From Woronichinia naegeliana WA131 (lineage in GTDB: Bacteria > Cyanobacteriota > Cyanobacteriia > Cyanobacteriales > Microcystaceae), in contig CP073041.1 in the NCBI GenBank assembly GCA_025370055.1, forward strand, positions 2,046,001-2,110,000: a DNA stretch of 64,000 bases, read 5' to 3'. Position 1 is the stretch's first letter, and each line of letters opens with the position of its first letter. Positions 1 through 10,053 of the stretch are shown piece after piece. The translations under genes were made by a program, and so were the position numbers. The notes under the pieces are model-generated. The model searched no databases. It saw nothing but the letters and a program-made list of their open reading frames with translations, and had not been told where the DNA came from.

Positions 1-2
1 CT

Positions 3-1253
3 TTTGAAGGCGTAGCGGCTGCCCATATTGTTCTTTCTGGTTTGCTCTTTTTAGCGGCTGTTTGGCACTGGGTATTTTGGGATTTAGAACTCTTTGTCGA
101 TCCTCGCACTGGTGAATCGGCGCTGGATTTACCCAAAATGTTTGGGATTCACCTGTTCTTATCTGGTCTTCTCTGTTTTGGCTTTGGAGCTTTCCACCTC
201 ACTGGGGTGTGGGGCCCCGGAATGTGGGTCTCTGATCCCTATGGTCTGACGGGCCATGTTCAACCCGTTGCACCGGAGTGGGGGCCATCGGGCTTTAACC
301 CCTTTAATCCAGGGGGTGTGGTTGCTCACCATATTGCAGCAGGAATTGTTGGTATTATTGCAGGTCTATTCCACTTAACAGTGCGTCCTCCTGAACGGCT
401 CTATAAAGCCCTGAAAATGGGAAATATTGAAACCGTACTTTCCAGTAGTATTGCGGCAGTTTTCTTTGCTGCTTTTGTCGTCGCGGGAACCATGTGGTAT
501 GGCAATGCCACCACTCCGATCGAACTCTTTGGCCCGACCCGTTATCAATGGGATAAGGGCTATTTCCAAGCAGAGATTCAACATCGTGTTGACGTGAAGC
601 TGGCTGAAGGGGCTTCTCTGTCAGAGGCTTGGTCAACTATTCCTGAAAAACTCGCTTTCTATGATTATGTGGGTAATAGCCCTGCTAAGGGAGGATTATT
701 CCGTACTGGAGCGATGGATAGTGGAGATGGTATTGCGAAAACCTGGGCAGGCCACCCTGTTTTCAAAGATAAAGAAGGTCGGGAATTAACCGTGCGTCGG
801 ATGCCCAACTTCTTTGAAACTTTCCCCATTATCATGACTGATGCGGATGGCGTGGTTCGTGCTGATATTCCCTTCCGTCGTGCAGAATCGAAATTCTCGG
901 TTGAACAAACCGGCGTAACCGTTTCTGTCTATGGTGGTGAATTAGATGGTCAAACCTTCTCTGACGCTTCTTCTGTGAAGAAATTTGCCCGTAAAGCTCA
1001 GTTAGGGGAAGCTTTCGACTTTGACCGCGAAACTCTCAACTCGGATGGGGTATTCCGCACTAGCCCTCGTGGTTGGTTTACCTTTGGTCACGCAGTATTT
1101 GCGTTGCTGTTCTTCTTTGGCCATATTTGGCATGGTTCTCGGACTATTTTCCGCGATGTATTTGCCGGTGTGGAAATTGAGGAAGAACAAGTGGAATGGG
1201 GTCTGTTCCAGAAAGTGGGTGATAAGACCACTCGTACGAGTAGTGAAGCTTAA
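3..1253 (+). CDS. psbB: Photosystem II CP47 chlorophyll-binding protein (5' truncated)
   Basis: CP47 is an inner antenna protein of the photosystem II core. It binds chlorophyll a in the thylakoid membrane and passes excitation to the reaction centre. The frame is open from the window edge (begins [13 protein letters not shown]), so the first 90 or so residues lie outside and the TTG at 42 is internal. Visible family hallmarks are [11 protein letters not shown], several His-bearing membrane helices ([27 protein letters not shown]) and the large lumenal loop between the last two helices. The end, around [16 protein letters not shown], is typical of CP47. No psbT-like frame follows within the next 100 bases, although psbT follows psbB in many relatives. 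Confidence 0.98.
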   Translation, partial: FEGVAAAHIVLSGLLFLAAVWHWVFWDLELFVDPRTGESALDLPKMFGIHLFLSGLLCFGFGAFHLTGVWGPGMWVSDPYGLTGHVQPVAPEWGPSGFNPFNPGGVVAHHIAAGIVGIIAGLFHLTVRPPERLYKALKMGNIETVLSSSIAAVFFAAFVVAGTMWYGNATTPIELFGPTRYQWDKGYFQAEIQHRVDVKLAEGASLSEAWSTIPEKLAFYDYVGNSPAKGGLFRTGAMDSGDGIAKTWAGHPVFKDKEGRELTVRRMPNFFETFPIIMTDADGVVRADIPFRRAESKFSVEQTGVTVSVYGGELDGQTFSDASSVKKFARKAQLGEAFDFDRETLNSDGVFRTSPRGWFTFGHAVFALLFFFGHIWHGSRTIFRDVFAGVEIEEEQVEWGLFQKVGDKTTRTSSEA

Positions 1254-1283
1254 TTTTCTAACTTGAGGTGAATATCCTCAACT

Positions 1284-1320
1284 AGGGATAGTAATCTGAA
1301 TGTGGGTTGCTGTCCCTTTT
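1284..1320 (+). terminator. Possible terminator hairpin after psbB
   Basis: agggatag at 1284-1291 can pair with ctgtccct at 1310-1317 (eight pairs including one G-T), followed by a short T run. It lies 30 bases after the psbB stop. The loop is long (18 bases), so this is only a weak candidate. Confidence 0.3.
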
Positions 1321-1339
1321 CTTTGAACATTTTTTAGTT

Positions 1340-1366
1340 AGGGTCTGCTGAAAAAGTCAACAAAAC
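1340..1366. mobile_element. Solo IS-end remnant
   Basis: The stretch agggtctgctgaaaaagtc closely matches the terminus of the IS5-type element at 61808 (agggcttgctgaaaaagtc), with similar following bases (aacaaaacga versus aaaaaacgaa). No transposase frame is attached. It looks like the leftover end of a decayed copy. The rest of the 400-base gap to hemL has only a short frame at about 1393-1464, whose ILAALIAGAAKLFG stretch resembles the tail of the coiled-coil membrane protein at 29284; I do not call it a gene. Confidence 0.45.
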
Positions 1367-1654
1367 GAACCTAGAGGGTGCGAACTCTAATTGATAAAAT
1401 AACTATTTTAGCGGCATTAATTGCAGGAGCAGCTAAGTTATTTGGCGTATTACCCAAAGGTTAACTTTTGAAACGAGAGGCAATCGCGGTTTCAATAGAT
1501 AACGGAGGTTTAGAACATCACCCTCTATGCGATATTGGTGTGGCAATTTACCCTTTAGCCTAGTGGACGAGGGAAATTTTTATCGGTAGCGGCGATCAAT
1601 CAATAGGATAATAAAGGATGCACCTGAGCGATCGCGCCATTCAGCCCCAAGTCA

Positions 1655-2995
1655 ATGTCAAACTTATCAAAACCTATCAAAGGAGATGCTAATTTGGTTA
1701 GCCCAGCCTCTTTTAAAACCACAAAATCAGAAGAAATTTTTGCTGCTGCTCAAGCCCTAATGCCAGGGGGGGTTAGCTCTCCAGTACGAGCCTTTAAATC
1801 CGTTGGTGGTCAGCCCATCGTTTTTGATCGAGTCGCAGGAGCTAATATTTGGGATGTGGATGGTAACGAATATATCGATTATGTGGGCACTTGGGGGCCA
1901 GCCATTTGTGGCCATGCCCATCCCGAAGTCATTGCCGCCCTACAAAATGCCCTGAGCAAGGGAACCAGTTTTGGTGCACCTTGCCTCCAAGAAAACATCC
2001 TGGCGGAAATGGTCATTGATGCCGTTCCCAGCATTGAAATGGTGCGGTTTGTCAATTCAGGAACCGAAGCCTGTATGTCGGTTTTGCGATTGATGCGAGC
2101 CTTTACGGGACGGGAAAAAATTATTAAATTTGAAGGTTGTTATCACGGCCACGCCGATATGTTCCTGGTCAAGGCTGGATCGGGGGTTGCGACTCTGGGA
2201 CTACCTGACTCACCTGGTGTTCCCAAATCAACAACGACCAGTACCCTAACGGCTCCCTACAATGACCTAGAAGCCGTCAAAGTTCTTTTTCAAGATCATC
2301 CTGACAGTATTGCAGGTGTTATTCTAGAACCAGTGGTTGGTAATGCGGGCTTTATCCCTCCCGATGCTGGATTTTTAGAAGGATTACGAGAATTAACGAA
2401 GGAATACGGAGCCTTACTCGTTTTTGATGAAGTGATGACTGGTTTTCGGATTGCTTACGGTGGTGCTCAAGCAAAATTTGGTATTACGCCCGATTTAACT
2501 ACCCTGGGTAAGGTTATTGGGGGTGGTTTACCTGTGGGAGCCTATGGTGGTCGTCAAGATATTATGGCGATGGTCGCTCCGGCTGGCCCCATGTATCAAG
2601 CGGGAACCTTGTCGGGCAATCCTTTGGCGATGACGGCTGGCATTAAAACACTAGAACTATTGCAAAAGCCTGGCACCTACGAATATTTGGATAAAATTAC
2701 CGGTCGTTTAGCAACGGGTTTATTGCAGGCGGCCAGGGATAACGGTCATCAAGTCTGCGGCGGTCATATCAGTGCCATGTTTGGCCTGTTCTTTACGGCG
2801 GGCCCAGTTCGCAACTATGAAGATGCCAAGCAAGCGGATTTGGCTAAATTCGGTCGTTTCCATCGCGGTATGTTAGAGCGGGGAATTTATCTGGCTCCGT
2901 CTCAATTTGAAGCCGGATTTACTTCCTTGGCCCATACGGAAGCGGATATCGATCGCACGATCGCAACTGCTAAGGAGGTTTTGGCTCAGATCTAA
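1655..2995 (+). CDS. hemL: Glutamate-1-semialdehyde 2,1-aminomutase
   Basis: This PLP enzyme converts glutamate-1-semialdehyde to 5-aminolevulinate, the committed precursor of heme, chlorophyll and bilins in the C5 pathway. At 446 residues it is slightly longer than the usual 430 or so because of about 15 extra N-terminal residues before the conserved [14 protein letters not shown] start region. Visible motifs are [12 protein letters not shown], the VNSGTEA phosphate-binding turn, the FDEVMTGFR motif with the PLP-ring aspartate, and the Schiff-base lysine near residue 286 in [16 protein letters not shown]. An internal start nearer residue 16 is possible. It stands alone; a methyltransferase follows 43 bases downstream. 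Confidence 0.97.
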   Translation: MSNLSKPIKGDANLVSPASFKTTKSEEIFAAAQALMPGGVSSPVRAFKSVGGQPIVFDRVAGANIWDVDGNEYIDYVGTWGPAICGHAHPEVIAALQNALSKGTSFGAPCLQENILAEMVIDAVPSIEMVRFVNSGTEACMSVLRLMRAFTGREKIIKFEGCYHGHADMFLVKAGSGVATLGLPDSPGVPKSTTTSTLTAPYNDLEAVKVLFQDHPDSIAGVILEPVVGNAGFIPPDAGFLEGLRELTKEYGALLVFDEVMTGFRIAYGGAQAKFGITPDLTTLGKVIGGGLPVGAYGGRQDIMAMVAPAGPMYQAGTLSGNPLAMTAGIKTLELLQKPGTYEYLDKITGRLATGLLQAARDNGHQVCGGHISAMFGLFFTAGPVRNYEDAKQADLAKFGRFHRGMLERGIYLAPSQFEAGFTSLAHTEADIDRTIATAKEVLAQI

Positions 2996-3038
2996 TTTGT
3001 AAGCCCAGTAGCCTTCGCTCTGTAGGGCCAACCAACAG

Positions 3039-3800
3039 ATGACTAAACAAAACGATCGCTGGAACGCCTGCCTATATCAAGAGCAGCACCAATTTGTCTG
3101 GCAATACGGTCAGGATTTGCTGGAATTACTTAATCCTCAAGCGGTCGAAGTGATTCTAGATTTAGGCTGTGGTACGGGACAGTTAACCCAAGTTTTGGCT
3201 GAAAAAGGGGTCAGGGCGATCGGAATTGATCGTTCTAGTCAGATGATTGAGCAGGCCCAACGCAATTTTCCGGATCTGGAATTTCAAGTTGCCGATGCGA
3301 CGGCTTTCTCCTTACCGATGGTAGTAGATGCGGTTTTTTCTAATGCAGTTTTGCATTGGATTCCCCAGGCAGAGGCGGTGATTAGTTGTATTCATCGAGT
3401 TTTAAAGCCTGGGGGTCGTTTAGTGGTGGAGTTTGGTGCCAAGGGAAATGTTGCACACATTCTATCGGCGATCGCGTTTGGCTTGGAAAAATTAGGAAAA
3501 ACTCGTCCTCAACCCTGGTACTTCCCCACCTTAGGAGACTATACAACCCGATTAGAAAACCAAGGTTTTTGGGTCAATTATGCGACGACCTTTGAACGCT
3601 TAACGCCCTTAACCGATGGCGATCGGGGGTTAGAAAATTGGTTGAAAATGTTTACTCAGGAGTGGCTAGGAGATTTGTCAGAGGTAGAAAAAAAACAACT
3701 TTTTCAACAGGTAGAAACTCAATTGAAATCAACCCTTTATGATCAGGGCAACTGGTTTGCCGATTATTGTCGTTTGAGAATTGTCGCAACTAAATTGTAG
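3039..3800 (+). CDS. Class I SAM-dependent methyltransferase
   Basis: Small soluble methyltransferase of 253 residues. The SAM-binding motif I is clear (ILDLGCGTGQLTQ, residues about 39-51), followed by the acidic ribose-binding residue in GIDRSSQM and motif II (FQVADATAFSLP). The HWIPQAEAVI...VLKPGGRLVVEFG stretch is typical of the UbiE/trans-aconitate methyltransferase fold. The substrate cannot be read from sequence. It follows hemL closely on the same strand and may be co-transcribed with it, but no pathway link to tetrapyrroles is shown. Confidence 0.85.
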   Translation: MTKQNDRWNACLYQEQHQFVWQYGQDLLELLNPQAVEVILDLGCGTGQLTQVLAEKGVRAIGIDRSSQMIEQAQRNFPDLEFQVADATAFSLPMVVDAVFSNAVLHWIPQAEAVISCIHRVLKPGGRLVVEFGAKGNVAHILSAIAFGLEKLGKTRPQPWYFPTLGDYTTRLENQGFWVNYATTFERLTPLTDGDRGLENWLKMFTQEWLGDLSEVEKKQLFQQVETQLKSTLYDQGNWFADYCRLRIVATKL

Positions 3801-3817
3801 TTTTTTAATCAATTTAA

Positions 3818-4579
3818 TCATTTATCATTTTCTAGCTTGTTTTTTAGCCAGGCTATAGCTTCTTTTATTTCTGCCACTGTTTCTTCCTTTTCTAGCTCAG
3901 GACGCTGCACCATAATCACAGGGATTCCTAATTCTCGTGCTGCTAGAATTTTAGGGTAAGTGGCATTACCACCACTATTTTTACTAACGATTACCTCAAT
4001 TTTGTAGGTTTGTAACAGCGATCGCTCCTCATCTAAATCAAAGGGGCCACGAGCTAAAAGAACTTTGCCCTGGGGCAGGGAACCATTAAGAGAAGGTGGC
4101 TCAACCATTCGCATCAGAAACCAGTGATCGGAAAGCGTCGAAAAAATAGCCAATTCTTGCCGACCAATACTTAAAAATACCCGTTGGGCTAACGGAGATA
4201 AGATACTAACTGCCGCTTCATAACTTTCGACTTCTATCCAATTATCTTGCTCACTTTTTTGCCAAGCAGGACGCAGTAAACGTAGATAGGGAATCACCAG
4301 CGATGAGGCCGCGATCGCCGCATTTTGGGAAATTTGAGTGGCAAAGGGATGGGTCGCATTAATTAAAAAATCAATTTTCTCCTGCTGTAAATAGTCTCTT
4401 AAGCCTGGGATTCCGCCAAAACCACCGATACGAGTTTGAATCATGGGAATCATCGGCTGACGAGTGCGGCCTGCCAAGGAAAAAAAGACCTCTAGATCAG
4501 GAATTTTCGCTGCTTGAGCCGCTAATTGCCAACCTTGATCCGTGCCTCCTAAAATTAGAACTCGTTTCGTTTTAACCAT
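3818..4579 (-). CDS. cobK: Precorrin-6A / cobalt-precorrin-6A reductase
   Basis: NADPH-dependent reductase of the corrin ring in vitamin B12 synthesis (CobK/CbiJ family). At 253 residues it has the usual length. Family signs are the N-terminal nucleotide-binding LILGGTDQGWQLA, the IGGFGG segment near residue 53, INATHPFA near residue 75, VFLSIGRQELA, and the C-terminal VSKNSGGNATYPKILAARELGIPVI. It is divergent from cbiD, which acts next to it in the pathway, and the 50-base gap between them must hold both promoters. Confidence 0.93.
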   Translation of the reverse strand: MVKTKRVLILGGTDQGWQLAAQAAKIPDLEVFFSLAGRTRQPMIPMIQTRIGGFGGIPGLRDYLQQEKIDFLINATHPFATQISQNAAIAASSLVIPYLRLLRPAWQKSEQDNWIEVESYEAAVSILSPLAQRVFLSIGRQELAIFSTLSDHWFLMRMVEPPSLNGSLPQGKVLLARGPFDLDEERSLLQTYKIEVIVSKNSGGNATYPKILAARELGIPVIMVQRPELEKEETVAEIKEAIAWLKNKLENDK

Positions 4580-4628
4580 CCTGTTTTGCTGAATAAATTT
4601 ATGATAAATTCTTGGCAGAAAGGTTTTA

Positions 4629-5771
4629 TTGGCCTCGATTTTTCTTTATCCAGAACCTTGCTATATTTTGCGTACAGGTTATACCCTCCCCGTTTTTGCT
4701 GTAGCTGCTGCCAAGGCTGCTTTGTTGCATCTTCAAAATACCAGTCTAGACATTTTCTCCACCGTCACCCTAGATTTACTGCCAGGGGATGCCAATATTG
4801 AGATTCAACAAGTCGCTCGGTTAACCCCAGAAAGTGCCTTGGGCATGACTCTGAGTGATCCAGGTGATAACTTAGATCTGACTCGCCATACTCCTATTTG
4901 GGCTTGGGTACAATTACAAGAAAGTCAAACAGAATCCTTAATCCTAGAAGCAGGGGAAGGCCTTGGTAAAACGTTATCAGGGGATCCGGCTATTTACCGT
5001 TATGCTCGTCGCCTGTTTGACACCAATTTATTACCCTTAATTCCCAGGGATCGCAGTTTAAGGGTGAAGATTATCCTGCCAGAGGGCCGACAACTGGCTC
5101 AACGTACCTCTAATGAGGCCTTTGGTATTGTGGATGGACTCTCTCTGATTGGTACCAGTGGCATTTCTCAGCCCTTATCGGCGGAAGACCATCTAGAAGA
5201 ATTTCGTCAAATCCTGCAAACGAAGGTTCAAAGCCAACCCCATTTAGTGTTTTGCATTGGTAGTCATGGCATCCACACCGCTAAACAACTCGGTATTCCA
5301 GAGGCGGCGATCGCACCAACGGGCAACTGGATTGGGCCACTCTTAGTGGAAGCAAGTTTACGGGGAGCTCAATCAGTGCGGTTATTGGGTTATCAAGGCA
5401 AATTAATTAAGTTAGCTGGCGGCATTTTCAATACTTCTAGTCATTTAGCCGATGCCAAACTGGAGATTATCAGTGCAGCCCTAGTGCGGATTGGTGGCCC
5501 TCTAAATCTGGTGGAAGCAATTTTAATGGCCAAAACAGCCGATGAAGCTTACCAGTTATTGGTAAAAGAAGGGTGGTCTGATCAGGTTTTTTCGGCCTTA
5601 GCCCATACTATTCAGGAAAAAGCCCAACGCTACGTGCATAAGTACGCAAATAGATCTTTGGTGATTGGGACAATATTATGCGATCGCGCTGGTAACATCA
5701 TTGCCCAGGCAACTATTCTCCCTCAAACCCTAGCCAATCAGGCTTTTCCGCCGCACAAGAAACCATGCTGA
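4629..5771 (+). CDS. cbiD: Cobalt-precorrin-5B (C1)-methyltransferase
   Basis: CbiD methylates C1 of cobalt-precorrin-5B in the anaerobic B12 route. Recognised by the N-terminal RTGYTLPVFAVAAAKAAL, the GEGLG-containing loop, the SNEAFGIVDGLSLIGTSG block and VFCIGSHGIHTA. The start is uncertain. The longest frame begins at TTG 4629, but family members usually start just before the RTGYTLP motif, so a TTG about 36 bases further in may be the true start. No in-frame ATG precedes the motif. The gene is divergent from cobK. Confidence 0.93.
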   Translation: MASIFLYPEPCYILRTGYTLPVFAVAAAKAALLHLQNTSLDIFSTVTLDLLPGDANIEIQQVARLTPESALGMTLSDPGDNLDLTRHTPIWAWVQLQESQTESLILEAGEGLGKTLSGDPAIYRYARRLFDTNLLPLIPRDRSLRVKIILPEGRQLAQRTSNEAFGIVDGLSLIGTSGISQPLSAEDHLEEFRQILQTKVQSQPHLVFCIGSHGIHTAKQLGIPEAAIAPTGNWIGPLLVEASLRGAQSVRLLGYQGKLIKLAGGIFNTSSHLADAKLEIISAALVRIGGPLNLVEAILMAKTADEAYQLLVKEGWSDQVFSALAHTIQEKAQRYVHKYANRSLVIGTILCDRAGNIIAQATILPQTLANQAFPPHKKPC

Positions 5772-5913
5772 GTTCTAACTTCGTCAGCTTAACTACAGCA
5801 AATGTCAAGAGATTCGTTACAATAGCGAATATGATTGTTCAACCCTATTTTTTGTAACAGACTTTTTGATCCTCAGCCAGAACGGCGATCGCTCAAACAC
5901 TCGCTAAAACACA

Positions 5914-6849
5914 ATGACCATTGATAACATCCGACTACGCAACGAGTTCATTAATACCCAGGTAATCACCCGCAACACAGGTAAGAAATTAGGGGTGGTA
6001 AAAGAGATTTTGGTGGATATTGACCAGCGTGAGCTTGTTGCCCTGGGATTGCGGGATAATATTTTGGCCCTGTCTGGTATGCCCCAATACCTCTACCTCA
6101 ACAGTATTTGTCAAACAGGGGATGTCGTACTGGTAGAGGATGAAAACGTCTTTGAGATTGTCGATATTGATGCCTATACTTCCCTCATTAACAGCGAAGT
6201 GATCACGGAAACAGGCGAACCTCTAGGACGAGTTCGGGATTTTCAATTTAACTTAGAAAATGGCAAAGTTTCCTCAATTATTATTGCCTCTCTTGGTTAT
6301 CCCCAAATCCCAGAGCAACTGATCAGCACCTACGAATTATCAATGGAAGAAGTGATCAGTAGCGGACCCAATCGCCTCATCGTTTTTGAGGGTGCTGAAG
6401 AACGTCTAACCCAACTAAGTGTAGGATTGCTAGAGCGATTAGGTATTGGTCGTCCGGCTTGGGAAAAAGAAGAAGAGGATATGTATTATCCCCCGACTGC
6501 TCGTCCCGAAAATCAATTAGGCACTGGTACTCCTATTCGTACTCCTGTCCAGGTTCGCCAACCCGTTATGGAAGAGCGTTGGCATGAAGATGACTGGGAA
6601 GAAACTCGTCCCGCCCCGCCCCTACGTCGTCAGGCAGAAACCATTCGCTATGAAGAGGATGATTACGAGGAGGATAATTGGGGAGAAAGTAAACGGGAAA
6701 TGGCTGTCCGTCAACCTCTCTATGAACCGGAAGATGACTATGATGGCGATCTGTGGGATGAGTCCATGGAACCTGAACCCTACAATCCGCCCAGAGTTAA
6801 TATTCCTGAAAAACGGCGGGAAAAAATGCCTGAATATTACGAAGAATAG
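5914..6849 (+). CDS. PRC-barrel domain protein with acidic tail
   Basis: 311 residues. The first 170 hold two PRC-barrel-like segments, seen as the repeated pattern of TGKKLGVVKEILVDIDQRELVALGL and TGEPLGRVRDFQFNLENGKVSSIII. PRC barrels are small beta folds found in photosynthetic reaction centre subunits and RNA-processing factors. After residue 190 the protein becomes low complexity and strongly acidic, with recurrent EEDDYEED/DDWEE patches mixed with Pro and Arg, which is likely disordered. Homologues of this layout are common in cyanobacteria, but the function is unknown. No signal peptide or membrane segment is seen. Confidence 0.85.
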   Translation: MTIDNIRLRNEFINTQVITRNTGKKLGVVKEILVDIDQRELVALGLRDNILALSGMPQYLYLNSICQTGDVVLVEDENVFEIVDIDAYTSLINSEVITETGEPLGRVRDFQFNLENGKVSSIIIASLGYPQIPEQLISTYELSMEEVISSGPNRLIVFEGAEERLTQLSVGLLERLGIGRPAWEKEEEDMYYPPTARPENQLGTGTPIRTPVQVRQPVMEERWHEDDWEETRPAPPLRRQAETIRYEEDDYEEDNWGESKREMAVRQPLYEPEDDYDGDLWDESMEPEPYNPPRVNIPEKRREKMPEYYEE

Positions 6850-6880
6850 TAAACTGTTCACCATCTAAAACGCATAGAGG

Positions 6881-6900
6881 CAAGGGGCTTAAGCCCCTTG
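6881..6900. repeat. 20-bp perfect palindrome, copy 1
   Basis: The sequence caaggggcttaagccccttg is its own reverse complement. It lies 31 bases after the PRC-barrel gene and recurs exactly at 48710-48729 after the TamB-like gene. There is no T run after it, so it is a dispersed palindromic repeat that may form a transcript-end hairpin rather than a classical terminator. Confidence 0.8.
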
Positions 6901-6963
6901 TAACAAGACTTTCAGCAAAATCGTTATGCAATTTAAATTCGTAACAGCTTATTCTGATTGTCT

Positions 6964-8790
6964 TTAAGGGGAGAAAGAAGCTTCCTGGCTTTGGTGTTTA
7001 AACTGCATTAAATACAAACGTTGATAGTAACCGGCTTTCTCCATCAGTTGTTCGTGGGTTCCTAATTCAACAATTTTTCCTTGATCTAAAACCGCAATTT
7101 GGTCGGCGCGATGAACGGTAGAAAGTCGATGGGCAATGACTAAACTGGTTTTAGATTGGGATAGCTCGTTAATGGCTTCCTGCACTAATTGTTCTGAAAC
7201 CGTATCTAGCGCACTGGTGGCTTCATCTAAAATCAGAATTTCGGGATCTCTTAATAAGGCTCTTGCGATCGCCATGCGTTGTTTTTGCCCCCCCGATAAA
7301 AGTACCCCCCGATCGCCGAGTTCTGTTTCAAAACCCTTGGGTAAATTAAGAATAAATTCATAGGCGTTAGCCCGTTTAGCAGCCTCGATAACTTCTGCTT
7401 CGGTTATATTTTCCAAACCGTAGGCAATGTTATAAAAAACCGTATTATTAAAGAGAAAAGTATCTTGACTGACGACTCCCATTTTTTGCCGTAGGGAACG
7501 GATATCATAATTTCTTAAATCCAGCCCATCAATCAGAATCTTCCCCTGGGTGGGATCATAAAATCGGGGTAATAAATCGGCGATCGTGGACTTTCCCGCC
7601 CCAGAAGCTCCGACTAAAGCTACCATTTTGCCCTTGGGAATGTTTAAGGTAATGCCTTTCAGAACCATGTCTTGATGATCTGGATAGGTAAAATAAATAT
7701 TGTCAAAACAAATAGATTCTTGCAATCCTGGAAAAGAAATCTCACCGTTGACTAAAAAGGGCTTATTATCTCGCTGCAAAAAATCGGTTGCCATTTTGAT
7801 TCCGTAGGATAAATTTGCTAATTGGCTACGGATTGTGTTTAATTGATTAATCAAGGGCAATAAGCGAAATAAAACCACTAAATAGGTTAATAGAATGGGT
7901 GCAAAATATCTTACTTGTACTAAAAAAAGATAGCGTCCGATAACGACCATTAATAAAACGGTAACAATTCCGGAGATTTCATTAAAAGGCCCCATCAAGG
8001 CAAAAATAGATTGAAATTGAAATTCAGCTTTTTCTCGTTCTCTAATCAATTGGGCAATTTTTTGATACTCCTGGGCTTCATTGCTAACAGTTTTAATCAG
8101 ACGAATGCCGGTTAAAATTTCAAATAATTTATTAGAATAATCTCTAGATTTCAGAGAAAGTGTCTTCCCAAAATGGCGGGAAGAACGAATAAAAACCTGA
8201 TTGATTAAAGCGACTAAACCCAATAGAAAAACAGCAGAAATGGTGAGTTGCCAGGAAAGATAAATTAATAACCAGACAAAAACACTAATGGTAATGACAG
8301 TGGTTGATAAGTTAATTAAAGATCGAATGCCTGATGCGACCCTGGCAACTTCCTCATTAATGGTATTTAAAATATGGCCTGTTTTATGTTTTGCATAAAA
8401 ATCTAGATCGACCTCTAGGGCAATTCGCAATGATTCTAAGCGGATGTCACTAACGAGGTTTTGGGAGAGACGACTAGAAACTAAACTGTTGCCATAAGTG
8501 GCCATATTTTTGAGGATGATGGCCAATAAAATAGTTCCAAACAAACAAAGCAATCTTTCTCGCTCATTTAAGCCGCTAAAAAGGTTTAATGCCTTTTGAA
8601 TTAAAGGAGGTGTATCTTTAAAAAGCTCTTTTTGCTGTCCTAAAAAAGCTAATAAAAGAGGGACAATGAGAGTTGTTCCAATACCATTAAAAATTGCCCC
8701 TGAAAAGCCCAAAATAATGGTTGATAGAATGAGTATTGGATGTTTAATTGCGTACTTAAGCAGGAGGGAATGCTTGAACATTCGGATCAA
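6964..8790 (-). CDS. ABC exporter, fused membrane and ATPase domains (MsbA/HepA type)
   Basis: 608-residue half-transporter. The N-terminal 330 residues hold about six membrane helices. The C-terminal nucleotide-binding domain shows Walker A GASGAGKST, the Q-loop (VVSQDTFLF), signature LSGGQKQR, Walker B ILILDEATSALD and the switch His in IAHRLST. Such exporters move lipids, polysaccharide precursors or glycolipids; heterocyst HepA is a relative. The glycosyltransferase at 8791 is directly upstream with zero spacing, so the pair is surely co-transcribed and probably makes and exports one glycoconjugate. That link is inference from context. Confidence 0.93.
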   Translation of the reverse strand: MIRMFKHSLLLKYAIKHPILILSTIILGFSGAIFNGIGTTLIVPLLLAFLGQQKELFKDTPPLIQKALNLFSGLNERERLLCLFGTILLAIILKNMATYGNSLVSSRLSQNLVSDIRLESLRIALEVDLDFYAKHKTGHILNTINEEVARVASGIRSLINLSTTVITISVFVWLLIYLSWQLTISAVFLLGLVALINQVFIRSSRHFGKTLSLKSRDYSNKLFEILTGIRLIKTVSNEAQEYQKIAQLIREREKAEFQFQSIFALMGPFNEISGIVTVLLMVVIGRYLFLVQVRYFAPILLTYLVVLFRLLPLINQLNTIRSQLANLSYGIKMATDFLQRDNKPFLVNGEISFPGLQESICFDNIYFTYPDHQDMVLKGITLNIPKGKMVALVGASGAGKSTIADLLPRFYDPTQGKILIDGLDLRNYDIRSLRQKMGVVSQDTFLFNNTVFYNIAYGLENITEAEVIEAAKRANAYEFILNLPKGFETELGDRGVLLSGGQKQRMAIARALLRDPEILILDEATSALDTVSEQLVQEAINELSQSKTSLVIAHRLSTVHRADQIAVLDQGKIVELGTHEQLMEKAGYYQRLYLMQFKHQSQEASFSP

Positions 8791-10053
8791 TTACTCAGAA
8801 ACAACGGAAATTGATAATTCAGCGATCGCGGCAGTAATTGCAGGATCGATAGCTGACCAATCATAATAGGTTTTGGCCCATTCGTAACCTAAACGAGCCA
8901 AATTTTCAGCCAAAATGGGATTGTCCCACAGTTCTGCGATCGCCGCCAAAATCTCCTCGTCCCGATCAGCCAAGATGAGGGGAAAGGGAGCCGACAAAGA
9001 TAACCCTTCTGCCCCTTTTTGGGTACTAATGACTGGACAGCCCGCCGCCAAGGCTTCCAAAATTTTGAGACGAGTGCCACCACCACTGATTAAAGGCACC
9101 ACCTGAACGGAGGCTGAAGCCAAATAGGGTCGCACATCTGCCACCATTCCTGAAACGATAATGTTGGCATCTTGGGCCGCGGCCGTCAACATCTTAACGG
9201 TGGGAGTTCTGCCAATGAGCAATAAACGACAATCAGGATAGCGAACTTTTAGGGCTGGATAAAGACGATCCAGTAAAATATCCACCGCCTCTTGATTAGG
9301 AGGATAGGAGAGTTGCCCTAAAAAGAGCAAATTATGGCGTTTATCTCCTAATGCCGGTAAAGAGAGTGTTTTTCCCTGCCAAACCTCGTCATAGTAGCTA
9401 ACATCAATGCCATTAGGAATCACCTTGGGTTGTAGCTCTTGGCCATACCACTGACGAACTAAAGAGGCATCTTCGGGACTGCAAACCCAGACTTGATCTC
9501 CTGCTCGACAAAAAGCTCTTTCTAAACGTTTTAAATGATTCTGTTCAAGCTGATATTTCAATCGGGCTTTCAAGCGGTATTGGTCTGGCTGACTTTCTGG
9601 CCCCAATTGCTGATGTAAATGAGCTTCGACGTTCTGGTTATCAACAATGATTTGACAGGGATAGCTGCGAACAACCTTAAGATAGGGATACATCCAAGCC
9701 TGTTCAAGAATCACCAAATCGGGTTTAAAGTCCCTGAGCAGTTGGGCTAAAGCCTGGGCTGCTTGTACTGAATAATTCCAGTCGGCACTATGGTGACGCT
9801 TGGGAAAAAGCCACCAAAAATGACGGTTAAATCGCTCCCAGGCACTGCGTTGTTCTTCTACATTACAATGACACCAACGCTCAATTAGAGGCAGTTGTAG
9901 GTTTTTGGGTGTCCAGTTGCAAGCAGAAAACAGGGCTACTGTTCCCCGTCTTGCCATTAAGTTGATCAACTGCCAACTCCGCAGAGAACTGCCCCCCCGT
10001 ACTGGATAGGGAACTTCTCGGAGAATAAACAGAGTACGAAGTTTAGAGGACAT
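8791..10053 (-). CDS. Glycosyltransferase, GT4/GT1 type
   Basis: 420 residues with the GT-B two-domain layout. The N-terminal acceptor domain starts TLFILREVPYPVRGGSSLRSWQL, with the Gly-rich loop typical of GT4 enzymes. The C-terminal donor domain contains LLFLGQLSYPPNQEAVDILL and the nucleotide-sugar motif GGGTRLKILEALAAGCPVIS with its conserved Glu, ahead of KGAEGL. It uses an activated sugar to extend a saccharide or lipid acceptor, neither of which can be read from sequence. Its stop abuts the start of the ABC exporter at 8790, so the two form an operon. Confidence 0.92.
   Translation of the reverse strand: MSSKLRTLFILREVPYPVRGGSSLRSWQLINLMARRGTVALFSACNWTPKNLQLPLIERWCHCNVEEQRSAWERFNRHFWWLFPKRHHSADWNYSVQAAQALAQLLRDFKPDLVILEQAWMYPYLKVVRSYPCQIIVDNQNVEAHLHQQLGPESQPDQYRLKARLKYQLEQNHLKRLERAFCRAGDQVWVCSPEDASLVRQWYGQELQPKVIPNGIDVSYYDEVWQGKTLSLPALGDKRHNLLFLGQLSYPPNQEAVDILLDRLYPALKVRYPDCRLLLIGRTPTVKMLTAAAQDANIIVSGMVADVRPYLASASVQVVPLISGGGTRLKILEALAAGCPVISTQKGAEGLSLSAPFPLILADRDEEILAAIAELWDNPILAENLARLGYEWAKTYYDWSAIDPAITAAIAELSISVVSE

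Noticed and set aside
1388-1464. Fragment resembling the hydrophobic tail of the coiled-coil membrane protein
   Set aside because: Only about 20 residues of low-complexity hydrophobic similarity; too short to call a pseudogene.
6622-6868. Alternative frames in the acidic tail of the PRC-barrel protein
   Set aside because: The GA-rich acidic codons keep other frames open by composition. The PRC-barrel frame is continuous with a recognised domain.
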